Assembly: GCA_032871835.1 (NCBI GenBank)
Contig: CM065298.1
Location: 92,441,891-92,505,890, forward strand
Source: Dipteronia dyeriana
Lineage: Eukaryota; Streptophyta; Magnoliopsida; Sapindales; Sapindaceae
DNA: 64,000 nucleotides
Direction: 5' to 3'
Shown here: piece by piece, positions 23,776-34,696 of the stretch
Position numbering within the stretch: position 1 is the first letter of the stretch
Layout of the letters: every line of letters begins with the position of its first letter
Notes under the pieces: generated by a model
What the model saw: only the letters and a program-made list of their open reading frames with translations
Databases searched by the model: none
What the model was told of the DNA's origin: nothing
Translations under genes and position numbers: made by a program

Positions 23776-24059
23776 TACAAATGAGAAACAACAACGCTAG
23801 GCAAAGAAGGGTTAATTCCACTAATACTAAAATAGACCTCTTTGTACAAAAGTACAATCATTGGCTGATTGGAAAACAAAGCCTTGTTGATCTCACTCTC
23901 TCTTGCATAAAAACTCACTTGTTTTCTCTCTCTTTTTTCATAACTTTCTTTCCTTTATTTCTCTCCACCCTGCTCATTTTCCTCTTCAAAGCTTATGCAA
24001 GAGATATAAGCGGCCTTAAGCCTTTTTGATCTCACTCTCTCCATACTATGGGCCATTAC
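23776..24059 (+). other. Junction region with second inverted-repeat arm
   Basis: The interval contains the 23938-24012 arm and a TC-rich stretch. No gene was seen. The TATA-like GCATAAAAACTC (23905-23916) followed by CTCTCTC could be an LTR promoter fragment in plus orientation. Confidence 0.4.
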
Positions 24060-24445
24060 AGATATACAACTGAAATCAACTTACTAGTCGTTGTTTAGAC
24101 TGTTGAGCCGATATTGACCAAGGAATCAACTTTAATATTTACTGCTCGATCAGGAACTCTTCAAAATTTATTTTCGTTGCTTTCACAAGAACCACGTAGG
24201 CTATCATTTTAGGGTTCTTTGCTTCGAACGTCCTCTGTGCATGTCGCACAATTAATTGAGAGTCACAACTGACCTTTATTCCTTTTACGACCAAGTTCAT
24301 GGTGAGGGAAATTCCCCACGATGAGTGCTTCGTACTCGATATCATTGTTGGCTGCTTTAAAACCGTAACTGACAACCTGTTTGATTAGCATCCCTTCTGG
24401 TGACTTGAGTACGATCCCAAGTTCGCTTCCCCGAGAAGTGCTCAA
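24060..24445 (-). pseudogene. Ty3/gypsy (Tat-type) RNase H remnant
   Basis: The pieces at 24263-24445 (SELGIVLKSPEGMLIKQ, then NNDIEYEALIVG) and 24139-24375 (GIKVSCDSQLIVRHAQRTFEAKN) are in overlapping shifted frames. Together they show the RNase H landmarks E..AL..G and D-S-Q-L as in plant Tat/Athila elements. Integrase is missing beyond 24060, so the element is truncated here. Confidence 0.75.
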
Positions 24446-24775
24446 ACTATTGATTGATAGCTCCCATATTCCCGGGACTGAAGTACCGACCTCAAGGATT
24501 GCTTCTTTCTCAATCTATTGAGACAAGTTATGAGCGAAACCATTTACGAAATCAGTTAGTACATGGGCTTTGATAGTTGTCCTTAGTAGATAAGCAATAT
24601 CATGCTCGCTGAGTTCCACTGCCCACTTGGTCTAGCGACCGGATAATTCGGGTTTGTGAAGAATGTTCTTCAGAGGCTAAGTTGTTAGGAAGACTATTAG
24701 GTGGCATTGGAAAAACGGTCGAAAATTCATGACCGTGACAACAAGTGCGAGTGCCAGTTTCTCCATTAGTGTATA

Positions 24776-25740
24776 TCATATTTCCACATCGAGCAGGGAT
24801 CTGATCATGTAATAAATGAACATTTGCTTTGAATCCTCTTCCGTGACCAAAACGAATCTTACCACCGTTGATGATACTGCTAAGTATACGTTCAATGATT
24901 CCTCATTTACTGGTTTTGAGAGCAAATATGGAGATAAAAGGTAAGCTTTTAGTTCCTTCAAGGCTTTCTCGCACTCTTCAGTCCATTCAAACCCTTTGTT
25001 TTTCTTTAACGTCTCGAAAAACCTGTGGCATATTTCCTAAGATCGAGAAATAAATCGACTAAGTGCAGCAACACATCATGTCAGTTTTTGTACGTCTATA
25101 ACACACGTTAGGGACTCGATACGCAAAATCGACTGGATTTGTAGTGGGTTTGCTTCGATCCTTCTATAGGTGACGAGGTACCCTAAAAACTTCCCTGAGG
25201 AAACACCAAATGCACATTTAGTTGGGTTGAGTTCAAGTGATACTTGTCGAGTACTTCGAACGACTGTCTAAGGTGATCCAAATGTTGCTCTGCTACCAGT
25301 AACTTGACCAACATGTCATCGATGTAGACCTCTATAGTTTTTTTGAGCATTTCTGTGAACATTTTGTTCACCAATCGCTGGTACGTTGCTCCTGCATTTT
25401 TAAGTCCAAATGGCATTACTTTATAGCAAAATATATATCGTTTCGTTATGAATGTTGTCTTTTCTTGATCGTTTAGATGCATCCATATCTGGTTGTAACC
25501 TGAAAATACGTTTATGAAACTTAGTAGTTCGTGTCCCGTTGTTGCATCGACCAACATGTCGATGTAGGGGAGTGGAAAAGAATCATTCAGGCAGGCTTTG
25601 TTTAAATCAGTGAAGTCTATACACACTGTCCATTCACATTTCTTCTTTTTCACCACTATGACTTTAGCCAACCAATTGGGGTAGTTGACTTCTCGTATCG
25701 ATTCGATGTCGATCAATTTATGTACCTCTTTGTTTATCAT
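24776..25740 (-). pseudogene. Ty3/gypsy (Tat-type) reverse transcriptase remnant
   Basis: The best frame is 25183-25740 (185 codons). It has YPNWLAKVIVVKKKK, DFTDLNKACLNDSFPLP, the VFSGYNQI motif, MPFGLKNAGATYQRLVNKMF and the catalytic YIDDMLVK. A connection/RNase H1 piece (ELKAYLLSPYLLSKP) lies at 24776-24961. Frame breaks separate it from the protease and RNase H sections. It belongs to the same minus-strand element as the LTR at 27291-28088. Confidence 0.88.
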
Positions 25741-25999
25741 TTTATTTCTTTCTGGGGTGAACTTCCTCGTTTATCTATATGGAACTCCTTCAGTCGCCCT
25801 TGCTTGAGCAATTCGGAGACTTCAAGTTTTTATGCGATGCAATCCTCTGTGTGATGCATGTGATCCCCATGGAATTTGCACCAATTATTCGAGTCTCGAT
25901 GCTCTAGCGATGGGGTCATTTTGGATGGCCACCTCACATTGTTTCCAATACCTCGTAGGACGTTTACCACATCTAATGGTTTGATGCTCATGGTGTATT

Positions 26000-27225
26000 C
26001 AGAGACTCGAGGCCTCTGTCTGTCATCGCTTCGAGCTGGTCTGTCATATGGTCACCTCCTTTCATCTGATCCTTCCCTTTCGATGTTATTTCGTCGATCA
26101 TTGGATCTTCTATCGACACGTTGGTTGCGCCTATATTCTCTAGATTGGGCGGCCGATTTATAATTGGCCTCATCTTCTTTCCACTTTATCTGTGCTCATG
26201 CTTTAGCCAGTACGTTCTCCATTGTTTGGCAGGGGTACATCGTCAGCTCTTTGTACAGGTCTGAATTGTACTACAATCCTTTCCTGAAAGCAGAAATGGT
26301 TGTGGCAGGGCTACAGTTAGGAACCGATACCGTTTATTCGTTGAATCGATCGATGTAGTCTCGTAGTCTTTCCCATTGTCTCTACGTTATGGTGTAAAGG
26401 TCATATGATTGCTTCATAAGCTTTCTGTTGCTCACGAACTGGTCGATAAAATGTATCGATTAGCTGAGTGAAGGAAGCAGTCTAATCATTCTGCAAATTT
26501 GTGTACCACTGGAGGGCAGGTCATGTCAGACTCAATCCAAACCTTTTTCACATGCAAGCCTCTCACTGGTCTCTAGGTATTGTTGTTGTAAACATCCTCT
26601 ATTTTTATTATGCGACATGGTCCTCTAGATCCGTTGTCCCATCTTATTGCTTCATGTTTAGAAAACTAAACTTTCTTAGCATCTTCATGAGAGTGATCTC
26701 TTCTACTAGGGGCGAATCAATAAAAATGTTCGTTGCACTACGCTTTTAGGAGCAGGTACTCCTGGGATCCTCCAGACCATAGCTTCCATTTCTGCAAACC
26801 TGTAAATAACTTTCGGGTCAGAGAAAGGGTTAGGTTTTACCTTATCCGTGTTTACTTGTGGTTGCTGGTTCGACTCTCTCTGTGTCCCAAATGGGGTAGG
26901 GGGATTTGCTTGATGGATGTTTACATCTACTATCAAAATCTGCTCATTGAGATCCACCAAAGGAATTGAACGGTGCTCTTGCAGATCGATTTTCTTGTCT
27001 CATACTAGTCTCGTGATCCCCACTTGGCTTATTCCTCAGATCGTCAACTTGATTTTGTTCCAATGTTAAAGCGTTTGCAATCTGGTTAAGCTTCGCTAGC
27101 AATTCTCGGTTCTTTGCTCGAACCTCTTCGTTTTCCTTCGTGAAAGTTTGCAACTGAGTTGCATTCTTCGTCATTTGTATGGCTAGGGAAGACAGTCTTG
27201 CCTCAAAATCTCCTACGTCAGTCAT
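26000..27225 (-). pseudogene. Ty3/gypsy (Tat-type) gag remnant
   Basis: Frames 26944-27225 (starts MTDVGDFEARLSS, with a Gln/Glu/Asn-rich coiled-coil segment to residue 75) and 26706-26960 (ends near RIPGVPAPKS) are the gag N-terminus. Decayed gag core residues (DGTTD..EDHVA..KQRMF type) can be followed in the minus strand near 26550-26640. The start codon at 27225 lies 66 bp from the LTR. Several stops follow. Confidence 0.75.
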
Positions 27226-27269
27226 CGTTTATTCAATTTACCTTGCGTTACGATCAAAAGATTGACAAG

Positions 27270-27290
27270 GCTCCATAGTGGACGCCAAAC
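27270..27290 (-). other. Gypsy primer-binding site
   Basis: The minus strand reads GTTTGGCGTCCACTATGGAG immediately after the LTR end, the TTTGGCGCCCACTGTGGGG-like site of plant Tat-lineage elements. Confidence 0.7.
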
Positions 27291-28088
27291 TGTAGTGGAT
27301 CGGATCTACAATTATTTTGATTAGTTCAGGTGGGCACTGACAACCTGTAAAATAAGAGGAAAAGAAAGAAGGTGTCGAGCCTCAAAGAGGTTTTTTCCAT
27401 TTAGGGGACTCTCCGACGCTCAAGTCAGCGTTTGTTCGATATCGTATTATAAGTTAGACTAGAAAGGAAACAAACCAGATTGCTTTATGTCAACAATCAA
27501 GTAATTGTTCGATGGTTTGATTATTGCCCCTTGGATTGGGGTTTGGTCGATATCGCTCTTCGTTGTGTTAGTTCGATCAAAGCTCGATTTGGAACAATGG
27601 CTCGACTCTAAAGTCGTTGGTGGTTGAGTCGATCATGGACTAGTGATCTATATGGTCAACCTGATTTGGAATACCGACCACCTGTAAATCTGGTGATAAA
27701 GGCCGTAATTAATGCTATATGAGACTGAAATTGAAAAACAAGAGATGGGGAGCTTTCATGAGAGTAATATTAGAGATTTATGGGACCACCTTTTATTTGG
27801 AAATTAATCCCATATATATAGTAAGAGCTAGAGTCAGCTCAACATTGACGTCATGTACGTGTGGGCATATATTACGGAGCATTGACCGTTTTGATTTGTT
27901 TAAATCTGCCAATTGACTATATCGGTTACTGTGAACCGTCAAAGCATTATTGTTTGATTTGATGTGATTTGGGCACGTGCGTTGGAGTGGCTTGTTGGAC
28001 TTCAAACCAGTTTTTGGGATTATGGGCCAAAGCCTTATATGATTGGTTTCTTTGAATTGGGCTCGTGCCTCGATTTTTGTCCACTACA
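27291..28088 (-). mobile_element. 5' LTR of the Tat-type gypsy element
   Basis: The LTR is 798 bp with matching inverted ends TGTAGTGGAT (27291) and TCCACTACA (28088). It is next to the primer site and gag start. It contains many TCGA-rich motifs and no gene. No clear target duplication was found at 28089 because the other end of the element is lost. Confidence 0.8.
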
Positions 28089-28261
28089 TTATTCATTATA
28101 GATCCACTTTTGAAAAGAAAAAATCAAAGAAATGCATATCCACAATTCCAATGCAATTATCTAAAATCAAATATACATCCATTTTATGACCAATCATAAT
28201 AAAACAATTATTTCACTATTACTCCTCTTTTATTTTACAATTAAATGAACTCTATTATTAT

Positions 28262-28482
28262 TGGTGGAAAGTGTTAGAAATCCTAGTTAACATTTCTAAG
28301 AAAGTTTCTGGAATTGGAAACTCAACTTCATATTCTCTAACTTTTTTTTGCCACATCATCTTTGTATTGAAGTTAGATAGTTACAATGAAGAGAGTTTTT
28401 CTAACTTTTTAACTATCTATCATATGTGGCAAACCGTTAGTCAATTTTCTTCAAATGCATATTTGCATTGAAGATGCTCTTA
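28262..28482. mobile_element. Possible partial MITE
   Basis: TTGCCACAT (about 28350) and ATGTGGCAA (about 28430) enclose an inverted-repeat stretch with AACTATCTA / TAGATAGTT, and the right end TTGAAGATGCTCTTA looks like a plant MITE terminus. The left terminus is not seen. Confidence 0.4.
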
Positions 28483-28513
28483 CGTGATATATTATTGTGT
28501 TAGACTTGGATGT

Positions 28514-28978
28514 TGTAGTGGTCAAAATACAGATCTGCAGCCCAATAGTCAAGCCCTCAATTAAATAAAGGATAAAAACATTTCAAGCCCATTCGAGCAG
28601 CATAAAAAGGTCTAAATAAAGACCAAAGTAAAAAAAAACAGTATTTATCTACTAAGGAACATGCCTAAAACTAGGTATGACCTATCAAGGCATCTGGTCA
28701 AACAAAACACATGGTCAAAGACTTCTTAAATAGTCACAATCATGATAGAAATTATGCAAATCCCAACGTCTGACAAAGCCCTTACTGTCAGATAGGGGTG
28801 AAAAAAATCCTTGATCCACCCTATGCCCGCGGGGCCCTGATCCATTTGGGGCGGGTTTGGGAATGTAAAAGTGGGTAACGATGTGGCTTTAGGGCAAAGT
28901 GTTTGACCCGACCAGGTTACCGAATCGGGTATGGAGCGGTCCATTTTGTCCCAACGCACTCCGTATGATTCGTAATAA

Positions 28979-29011
<33 letters not shown>

Positions 29012-29117
29012 TAAAAATGTTTTAAAAGTACATATTTTAAATGTAAAAGGTAAAATTATATATAAATATAAACATTTTTAAAATATTTTAACTATATATT
29101 TTTTAAATATAAAAGGT

Positions 29118-29175
<58 letters not shown>

Positions 29176-29988
29176 TGAAACATCGGGCTGGGTTTGGGGC
29201 ACCCTTGCCCCAAACTGGTTGGGTTTGGGGCTAAATTTATTGACCCAGCTGGGTCACGGGTCAGGTTTGGGGCAACCATTAAAAACTGGGTTTCGGGTTT
29301 GGGACAACCTTGACCAACCCCAACCCACCTCGTTGTCATCCCTACTGCCAGATTTGAACAAATCGAAATGGGTAATTAAGGGTCTGAGATCTATAATCTC
29401 TTAAAGGGCATGAGTTGTGAAGACTACAAGGCTCTACTATAAATACCAAACCCTATCTCTAAGAAAATGGATCCTGATTTTCTCATCTCATATGTGTGAA
29501 AGCTCTTAAAGCATAGCTCCACAATTCTCTCCCAATATTAATTAATGCTCCACGATCTAACAGAGATCGACCCAGTCATTCTCAAAAGTCGATCAACCCA
29601 ATACGCGATCGATCCACGTCGAGTCAATGAACGTCCTAGGCATCGACCCATCAAAGTCAACGATGCACAGCATCGACCTAATCGTAGATCTACCAACGTC
29701 GAGTCTGGGAACCCATACCCTGGACATCGACTCATCATATCAATCGATAACTAGCAAATAGCTCGATTCAATACATCGAGCACAACGGTTTGTCATTAGA
29801 AACTCTTTTCTATTTCACTTGGCTTATCATACGATATACTGACTTGAGCGTCGGAGTGTCCCCCAAAGAGAACACCCCTTGTGTGGTTCGCCACCGCTCT
29901 ATTTTTCCTCTTGTTTTGGAAGATACTAGTGCTCAACTCGACGACTCAAATTAATTGTAAATCCAATCGACTACGGACATACACCACA
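28514..29988 (+). mobile_element. Tat-like gypsy LTR (plus orientation), interrupted
   Basis: It starts TGTAGTGGTCAAAATAC, similar to the start of the Tat LTR read on the minus strand (TGTAGTGGACAAAAATCG). It ends near CGACTACGGACATACACCACA, after a segment (29850-29960) that parallels the end of the other LTR (GGAGTGTCCCCC, then TTTTTCCTCTTGTTTTGG). It is interrupted by a hAT-like element at 28793-29344. No primer site follows, so it may be a solo LTR. The right edge is approximate. Confidence 0.55.
28785..29352. mobile_element. hAT-like non-autonomous element with 8-bp target duplication
   Basis: The element runs 28793-29344 (552 bp) with short terminal inverted repeats TAGGGGTGA / TGTCATCCCTA. 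It is flanked by CTGTCAGA (28785-28792) and CTGCCAGA (29345-29352), an 8-bp duplication with one mismatch. The sub-terminal parts are rich in GGGTTTGGGGC-type sequence. The interior has two (TA)n runs (28977-29003 and 29122-29170). No transposase is present. Confidence 0.8.
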
Positions 29989-29989
29989 T

Positions 29990-30683
29990 AATTAGAAATT
30001 TATGTGATGTATTTAACAACCCTTACACAAATATAATGAGATGAGATTAACTCAATCATGTCTCTCACACAAACATAATAAGATTGTGGGTTTGAGTCAA
30101 GTCTTCCTTCTCTAATTCCTATATTGGGCATACATTTTATTCCTAAAAATACATATATGAATGGGCTATATATACCATAACTTGGGCTTGCCTTTCAAAA
30201 AAGCCTAAATTTCCCAATCCCAATCCCAATCTTATCGTAAGGCATATGTTGATTTAATCACGTGGGATCAAGTCAGATCGCAGAACCCACATGCTTTTCC
30301 ACCGATTTCAATTTATGAATCGCACTAAAAAAGATTCTCATGTCCCGTAAATTTCCTCCAACCACATGCCCTTATTTGTCCATTCCACTTATTTCCACCC
30401 CACGGATATGCCGCAAACATATGCTGTTCTCGCTATTGCAAATGTTTTCACGACCAGAAATTCCCAATTTACCCCTACCAGACATCTTTTTCGACTGTCA
30501 AAGCCTTTATCCTGTTCTTGAACTCTACAAATATTTGTCGTCTTCTTCTTTGAAGCTGTTTAACGCATCTCATCACTTGTTCACTTCATCAGCCAATTAG
30601 CTGTTTCCATTGCAAAACCCTAACTCGTATTCGTCTTTGACTCACTGAGTTTTCATTTTCACCAGCTCAACCCGGTCAGAAGA
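29990..30683 (+). promoter_or_regulatory. Upstream region of the BAG7-like gene
   Basis: There are about 690 bp without a gene. A G-box CACGTG lies at 30259-30264, after a CCAATC repeat near 30213-30230. G-boxes and CCAAT/CACG pairs are typical of stress-responsive plant promoters, but a perfect ER-stress element was not found. No unambiguous TATA box was identified. The start codon context is AGAATGAGC. Confidence 0.4.
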
Positions 30684-33085
30684 ATGAGCCGATTCAGGAG
30701 TATTGAGCTCGTGGAGCCTTACTATCCACCACGTTTCGTCAGAGAAACCTCCATTTTCGAAACGAAACCACTAGCTTTTCCGTCGTTTGTCGAAGAAGAG
30801 CTCGATCTCTGCTTCGCTCTAGATCTCTTGAACCCTAGCCCTAGAATATTTGATTTGTTCGACACTGTCACCGATCTGATCAAAATCGAGAAAACGCCGT
30901 CGTTTTGCTCTTACAAGAGGGTTTACCAGAGAGTCGAACCGGAGATCTCGTTGCAGACTTTGTGTGACCGAATCAGCGCGCTGGAGTCGAGGTATGACCG
31001 GCTGGTGAACGCGAAGGTCAACGGAGGTGAGCGGAAGTACACGTGGACGGCGGAGATCAAGAACGGTTCGGTTGAACGGAAGTACAAATGGACGACTGAG
31101 GTCAGTGAAGAGAAGAAGAAGAAGGAGAAGAAGAAGGAAGAGAAGAACTATAAATGGACGGCTAAGATCAAGGGAGGAGGAGAGCACGGACCGGTCTTGA
31201 GGACGTACAGGTTCGAAGCATCAAGTGGTGGCGATGCAGCTGATTGTAGCAAATCAGATAAGAAAGAGAAGTCGAAGAAACATAAGATCAAATCTGAGAA
31301 TGACACGCGTGTGGTGGAGATCGAAGAACCCAGCGATCATAGGGCTGTCGTTTTAAAACAGGTATGTGAAAGTGCAACTATGTACAGCTTTTTAAAATTT
31401 TATTCCTTAGAATTCTGTTTTGATATTATATTAAATTCAAAGTTGATTGTGTTTGTTGCGTGGGTGGGGTCAATTTTGATCAAATCAAGTACACTATGGT
31501 AGGGACGATTGATCTGGTAAGTGTGAAAATGACCATGACGAAGAACGTGTCGGAATTTTGTGATGTTGATGGTTTGTTTGGTTTCATACATTCATCTATT
31601 TATTAATTAATATTGTATATAATCAACTGTTATTATTTTTAATTACTCATTAACATATGATGGGAGAAGGTTGACCACTGTTATGCCACTCAGACCTATA
31701 CCATGAGGTTGTAGATCTCGCTCGAACCGTGAATTTATCGCAATAGTTAAATTGCATCATGTGGGAATAATTGTGGATTTTCACCTCTCATTTCATTGTT
31801 ATGTGAATATAGGTGGCATGATAATAATAAATAAACACAATCGTTCCCATCATTAATTGTATGGAATAGGGGGCATTGTTACCTCTGCTCGCGGTGGTGT
31901 GGTGACTATGTATTAAGTTTTCTCTTTGTAATTGAGGATCAATTTAGAGATAAAGTAATGAAAACCGGAATGTTTATTTAGTCTGTTGTTATTAGCTGTT
32001 TGTTAGTACGTTTATGAGAAAGTTGTTATCTTTTATTTATAGCATGTTATCAGCACCACTATTCTTATTACTCCATGAGAAGCCATTAGCTAGGGTAAAC
32101 AAAGAGAATTGGCCAATTGGGAATTTGCCTTAATTACTGTTAGTTAAATTAAAAGAAAAAAAAGACGTATAATTAAGAGAAGATAGCCATACCTCTTTAT
32201 GGACTTGAGATGTTAATTGAATAATATTGTTGGAGAAAAGTATTGGTTCGCTTTGAGCTTTTCTATGTGTCTCTTTACTTTTTTCCAAAGTTCCTTGAAC
32301 ACCAAAAATAAACCAGCAAAAGGTTGGGGCCTCGGATTTTCAAACTTGGGGTTATGATTTTTATTTAGTTATGGTAATTGGGTATTTGAGCATTTAACTT
32401 ATACAAGTAATAAATATGTTGGCCATTTTGAATTGGACTATTCTAATTTTTTTGTTATTAGAACTCATTTTAATTTTTATTTTAGTACATTAATTGAACC
32501 AAATATAATATATAAATAGTACAAATTTTAAGAGCCCTAGATGGTCGTCTCACTTGGTTACCTTAGGGTTGGCCCTACTTGTGAATATGCTCTGTGGTCG
32601 TGCCCCTCTGCTGGTTCCTCGACATCATAAAATAAGTCTAGTTCTATTTTTGTTTAAAATATCTATATATAATTTTATTTATATATTTAGAACTCGAAGC
32701 CGCTGGTTCCTTTACATCAGAAAATAAGTTGAGTTCTATCTTTGTTTTAAATATCTTTATATAATTTTTTTAATGTGTTTAGAAACCGGAAGTTTTAAAT
32801 TTCTTCCAAGTATATTTGACTTGGCTACATAAGAAAAGGCTTAAAAGAGAAGATGATAGATCATAGATGTAGGTCAAGGACGAACCTGTGGTAGTCAGGT
32901 GAGCCTACCACTCGGGTCCCCCAAATTTTTTTACTCTGCTACTCTTTATATATTATATTAGGTTCAGGTAATGTAAAAAATAATAATTAAGTAATAATTA
33001 AACATAGAATAGCCAAATTCAAAATTGCCCACATATTCATTAAATCCATAAGATAAATATCTAATTAACTAAACTAAATAATAAA

Positions 33086-33131
<46 letters not shown>

Positions 33132-34696
33132 GTAATAAATTCATAACCTCAAATTTGAAAACCCCTAGGCCTTTTGCTATTGTGGTTTATTTATGTCCCT
33201 CTTTTCCTTTTTATAAGAAAGGTAAAAAGCTATATAGGATATGCAAAGAACTGGTGTTTATGATAATGCAGTGTTTTTTTTTTTTTTTTTTTGGTTTTGA
33301 ATTTTCATATTATGTCTGTGTGATGAATTTCAATTGAAGTATAGAATACGTGATTTCCGGACAAGTACGCATTATTTGATACTAAATTCAGTGAATTGGT
33401 AGAGCTGTTGTTCTGAACCATTCACTAATTGCTTGTGGCAGAAATGCATGTCTACTTCATCCATTCAGGCATTCCTAAATAGGTACTTTATAATTGTACA
33501 AACAGGAGGCATGCAGTCATGTTTTCACTTGAGAAGTCATGGCCTCCAATGGATTTTAGTTCCTTATGTTCTCCTTTTGAACATTATAATTTTTTTTATA
33601 CTAATGTTATTTTAGCACCCTATGACTGTATTATTGAATATTAAACATAATAATTTCATTTTCTTGAATCATCTCAATCTGCTGACGCATTGCTTTCTCT
33701 TTTTCTTGTGGAGAAAGGCTTTTTCCAAAAGAGCTGGAGCTATTAAAAATGACAGGGGGAAGAACAAAGAACTGTCACCTCAAGATGCGGCAATGATGAT
33801 TCAGATGACTTTCAGAGCTTATCTGATCCGTAGATCTCAGGCTCTGCGTGCCCTTAGGGATCTGGCTGTTGCCAAGACCAAGTTGAAGGAGCTAAGATCA
33901 TTGTTCAACAACTTCTCCTACCGCCGTCAAGTGGCCTGTGACGCAGAAGAGCGACAAAGGTTCTCTGAGAAAATTATCATCCTACTCCTTACAGTAGATG
34001 CCATCGAGGTAACATAACCTCCTATTTCCATCAATTCAATATTTAGGAAGCTTGTCACCCTCTTTATGAATTTTCCTGAAATTCCAGTCCGTTCACATTT
34101 TTACATCTATCATACAAAATGCCTATTCTTTCGAAGCTAGCTAGTGTCTTTGCATTAATGATTTGCTTTCGAGATAATTTCTAATTAACCCTTCTTTATT
34201 TTTGACAATTTAATCCAGAAATGCATTAGTGTCCTAGCGGGGTGTTCTCCAAACTGGGGACATAGTTTCATGAGCAATCTCTTGATTGATTCTCTTTCAA
34301 CTCCAAAAAATGATGTACTTTATTTAGGCTGAGCAGTTTTTAGTTTTTAGTTTTTATCACTAAAAGCTTCTGTGGCATATTTTTTCTTTTCCTTGTCCGA
34401 CAACATAGAAGCTATGAAAAGGTGCATTGTCTGAAACTGGTTTCTCATTTGGGATTCTGATGTACGTTGCGACGTTTTAGGGATCTGATATGATGGTGCG
34501 AGCTGCAAAGAAATCGATGGTAGATGAGCTGGAAGCGATGCTTGATGTGGTAGATCCCCAGCCCCCGGGTAAGAGGAGGACCTTCGATATGCCTGATGGT
34601 CTGATCCAGAAGGAAATTGCCGCAGGTGTCGCACAGGTTGTTCAGATGATTAACCAGGACGAGAATACTTCCGGCACCTTTGAGGCATGCCTGTAA
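30684..34696 (+). CDS. BAG7: BAG family molecular chaperone regulator, BAG7-like (3 exons, 394 aa)
   Basis: Coding exons are 30684-31361, 33718-34008 and 34481-34696. All introns are phase 0 with GT..AG borders (CAG|GTATGT, AAAG|GCTTTT, GAG|GTAACA, TTTTAG|GGATCT). BAG proteins bind the Hsp70 ATPase domain as nucleotide-exchange co-chaperones. Plant BAG7 is an ER protein needed for heat and unfolded-protein tolerance. Visible are a conserved N-terminus (SRFRSIELVEPY, later DLFDTVTDLIKIEKTPS), three KY.WT repeats in a Lys/Glu-rich region (residues 118-165), an IQ calmodulin-binding motif (IQMTFRAYLIRR, 254-265), and then the BAG domain (about 270-350, with LFNNFSYRR and EERQRFSEKIIILLLTVDAIEG). 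Conserved residues FDMPD and the C-terminus FEACL follow. The frame is intact. The order IQ-then-BAG plus this N-terminus separates it from BAG1-4 and BAG6. Confidence 0.92.
31362..33717 (+). other. Intron 1 of the BAG7-like gene (2.36 kb) with repeats
   Basis: The large phase-0 intron holds an imperfect tandem duplication of about 85 bp (32609-32695 and 32702-32784, GCTGGTTCCT..AAATAAGT..GTTCTAT), an (AAT)n microsatellite (33078-33135) and an oligo-T run (33274-33291). No exon or gene was recognised in it. Confidence 0.75.

Noticed and set aside
25876..26749. Plus-strand frames of 60-95 codons as genes
   Set aside because: They are antisense shadows of the minus-strand gypsy gag-protease region.
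30340..30600. 86-codon frame upstream of BAG7 as a separate gene or long uORF
   Set aside because: It lies in the promoter/5' region, has no domain, and its start is not supported as transcribed. I left it as non-coding.
30819..31187. 122-codon antisense frame over BAG7 exon 1
   Set aside because: It is a shadow of the coding frame. Its leucine and phenylalanine run mirrors the lysine/glutamate repeats of the real protein.
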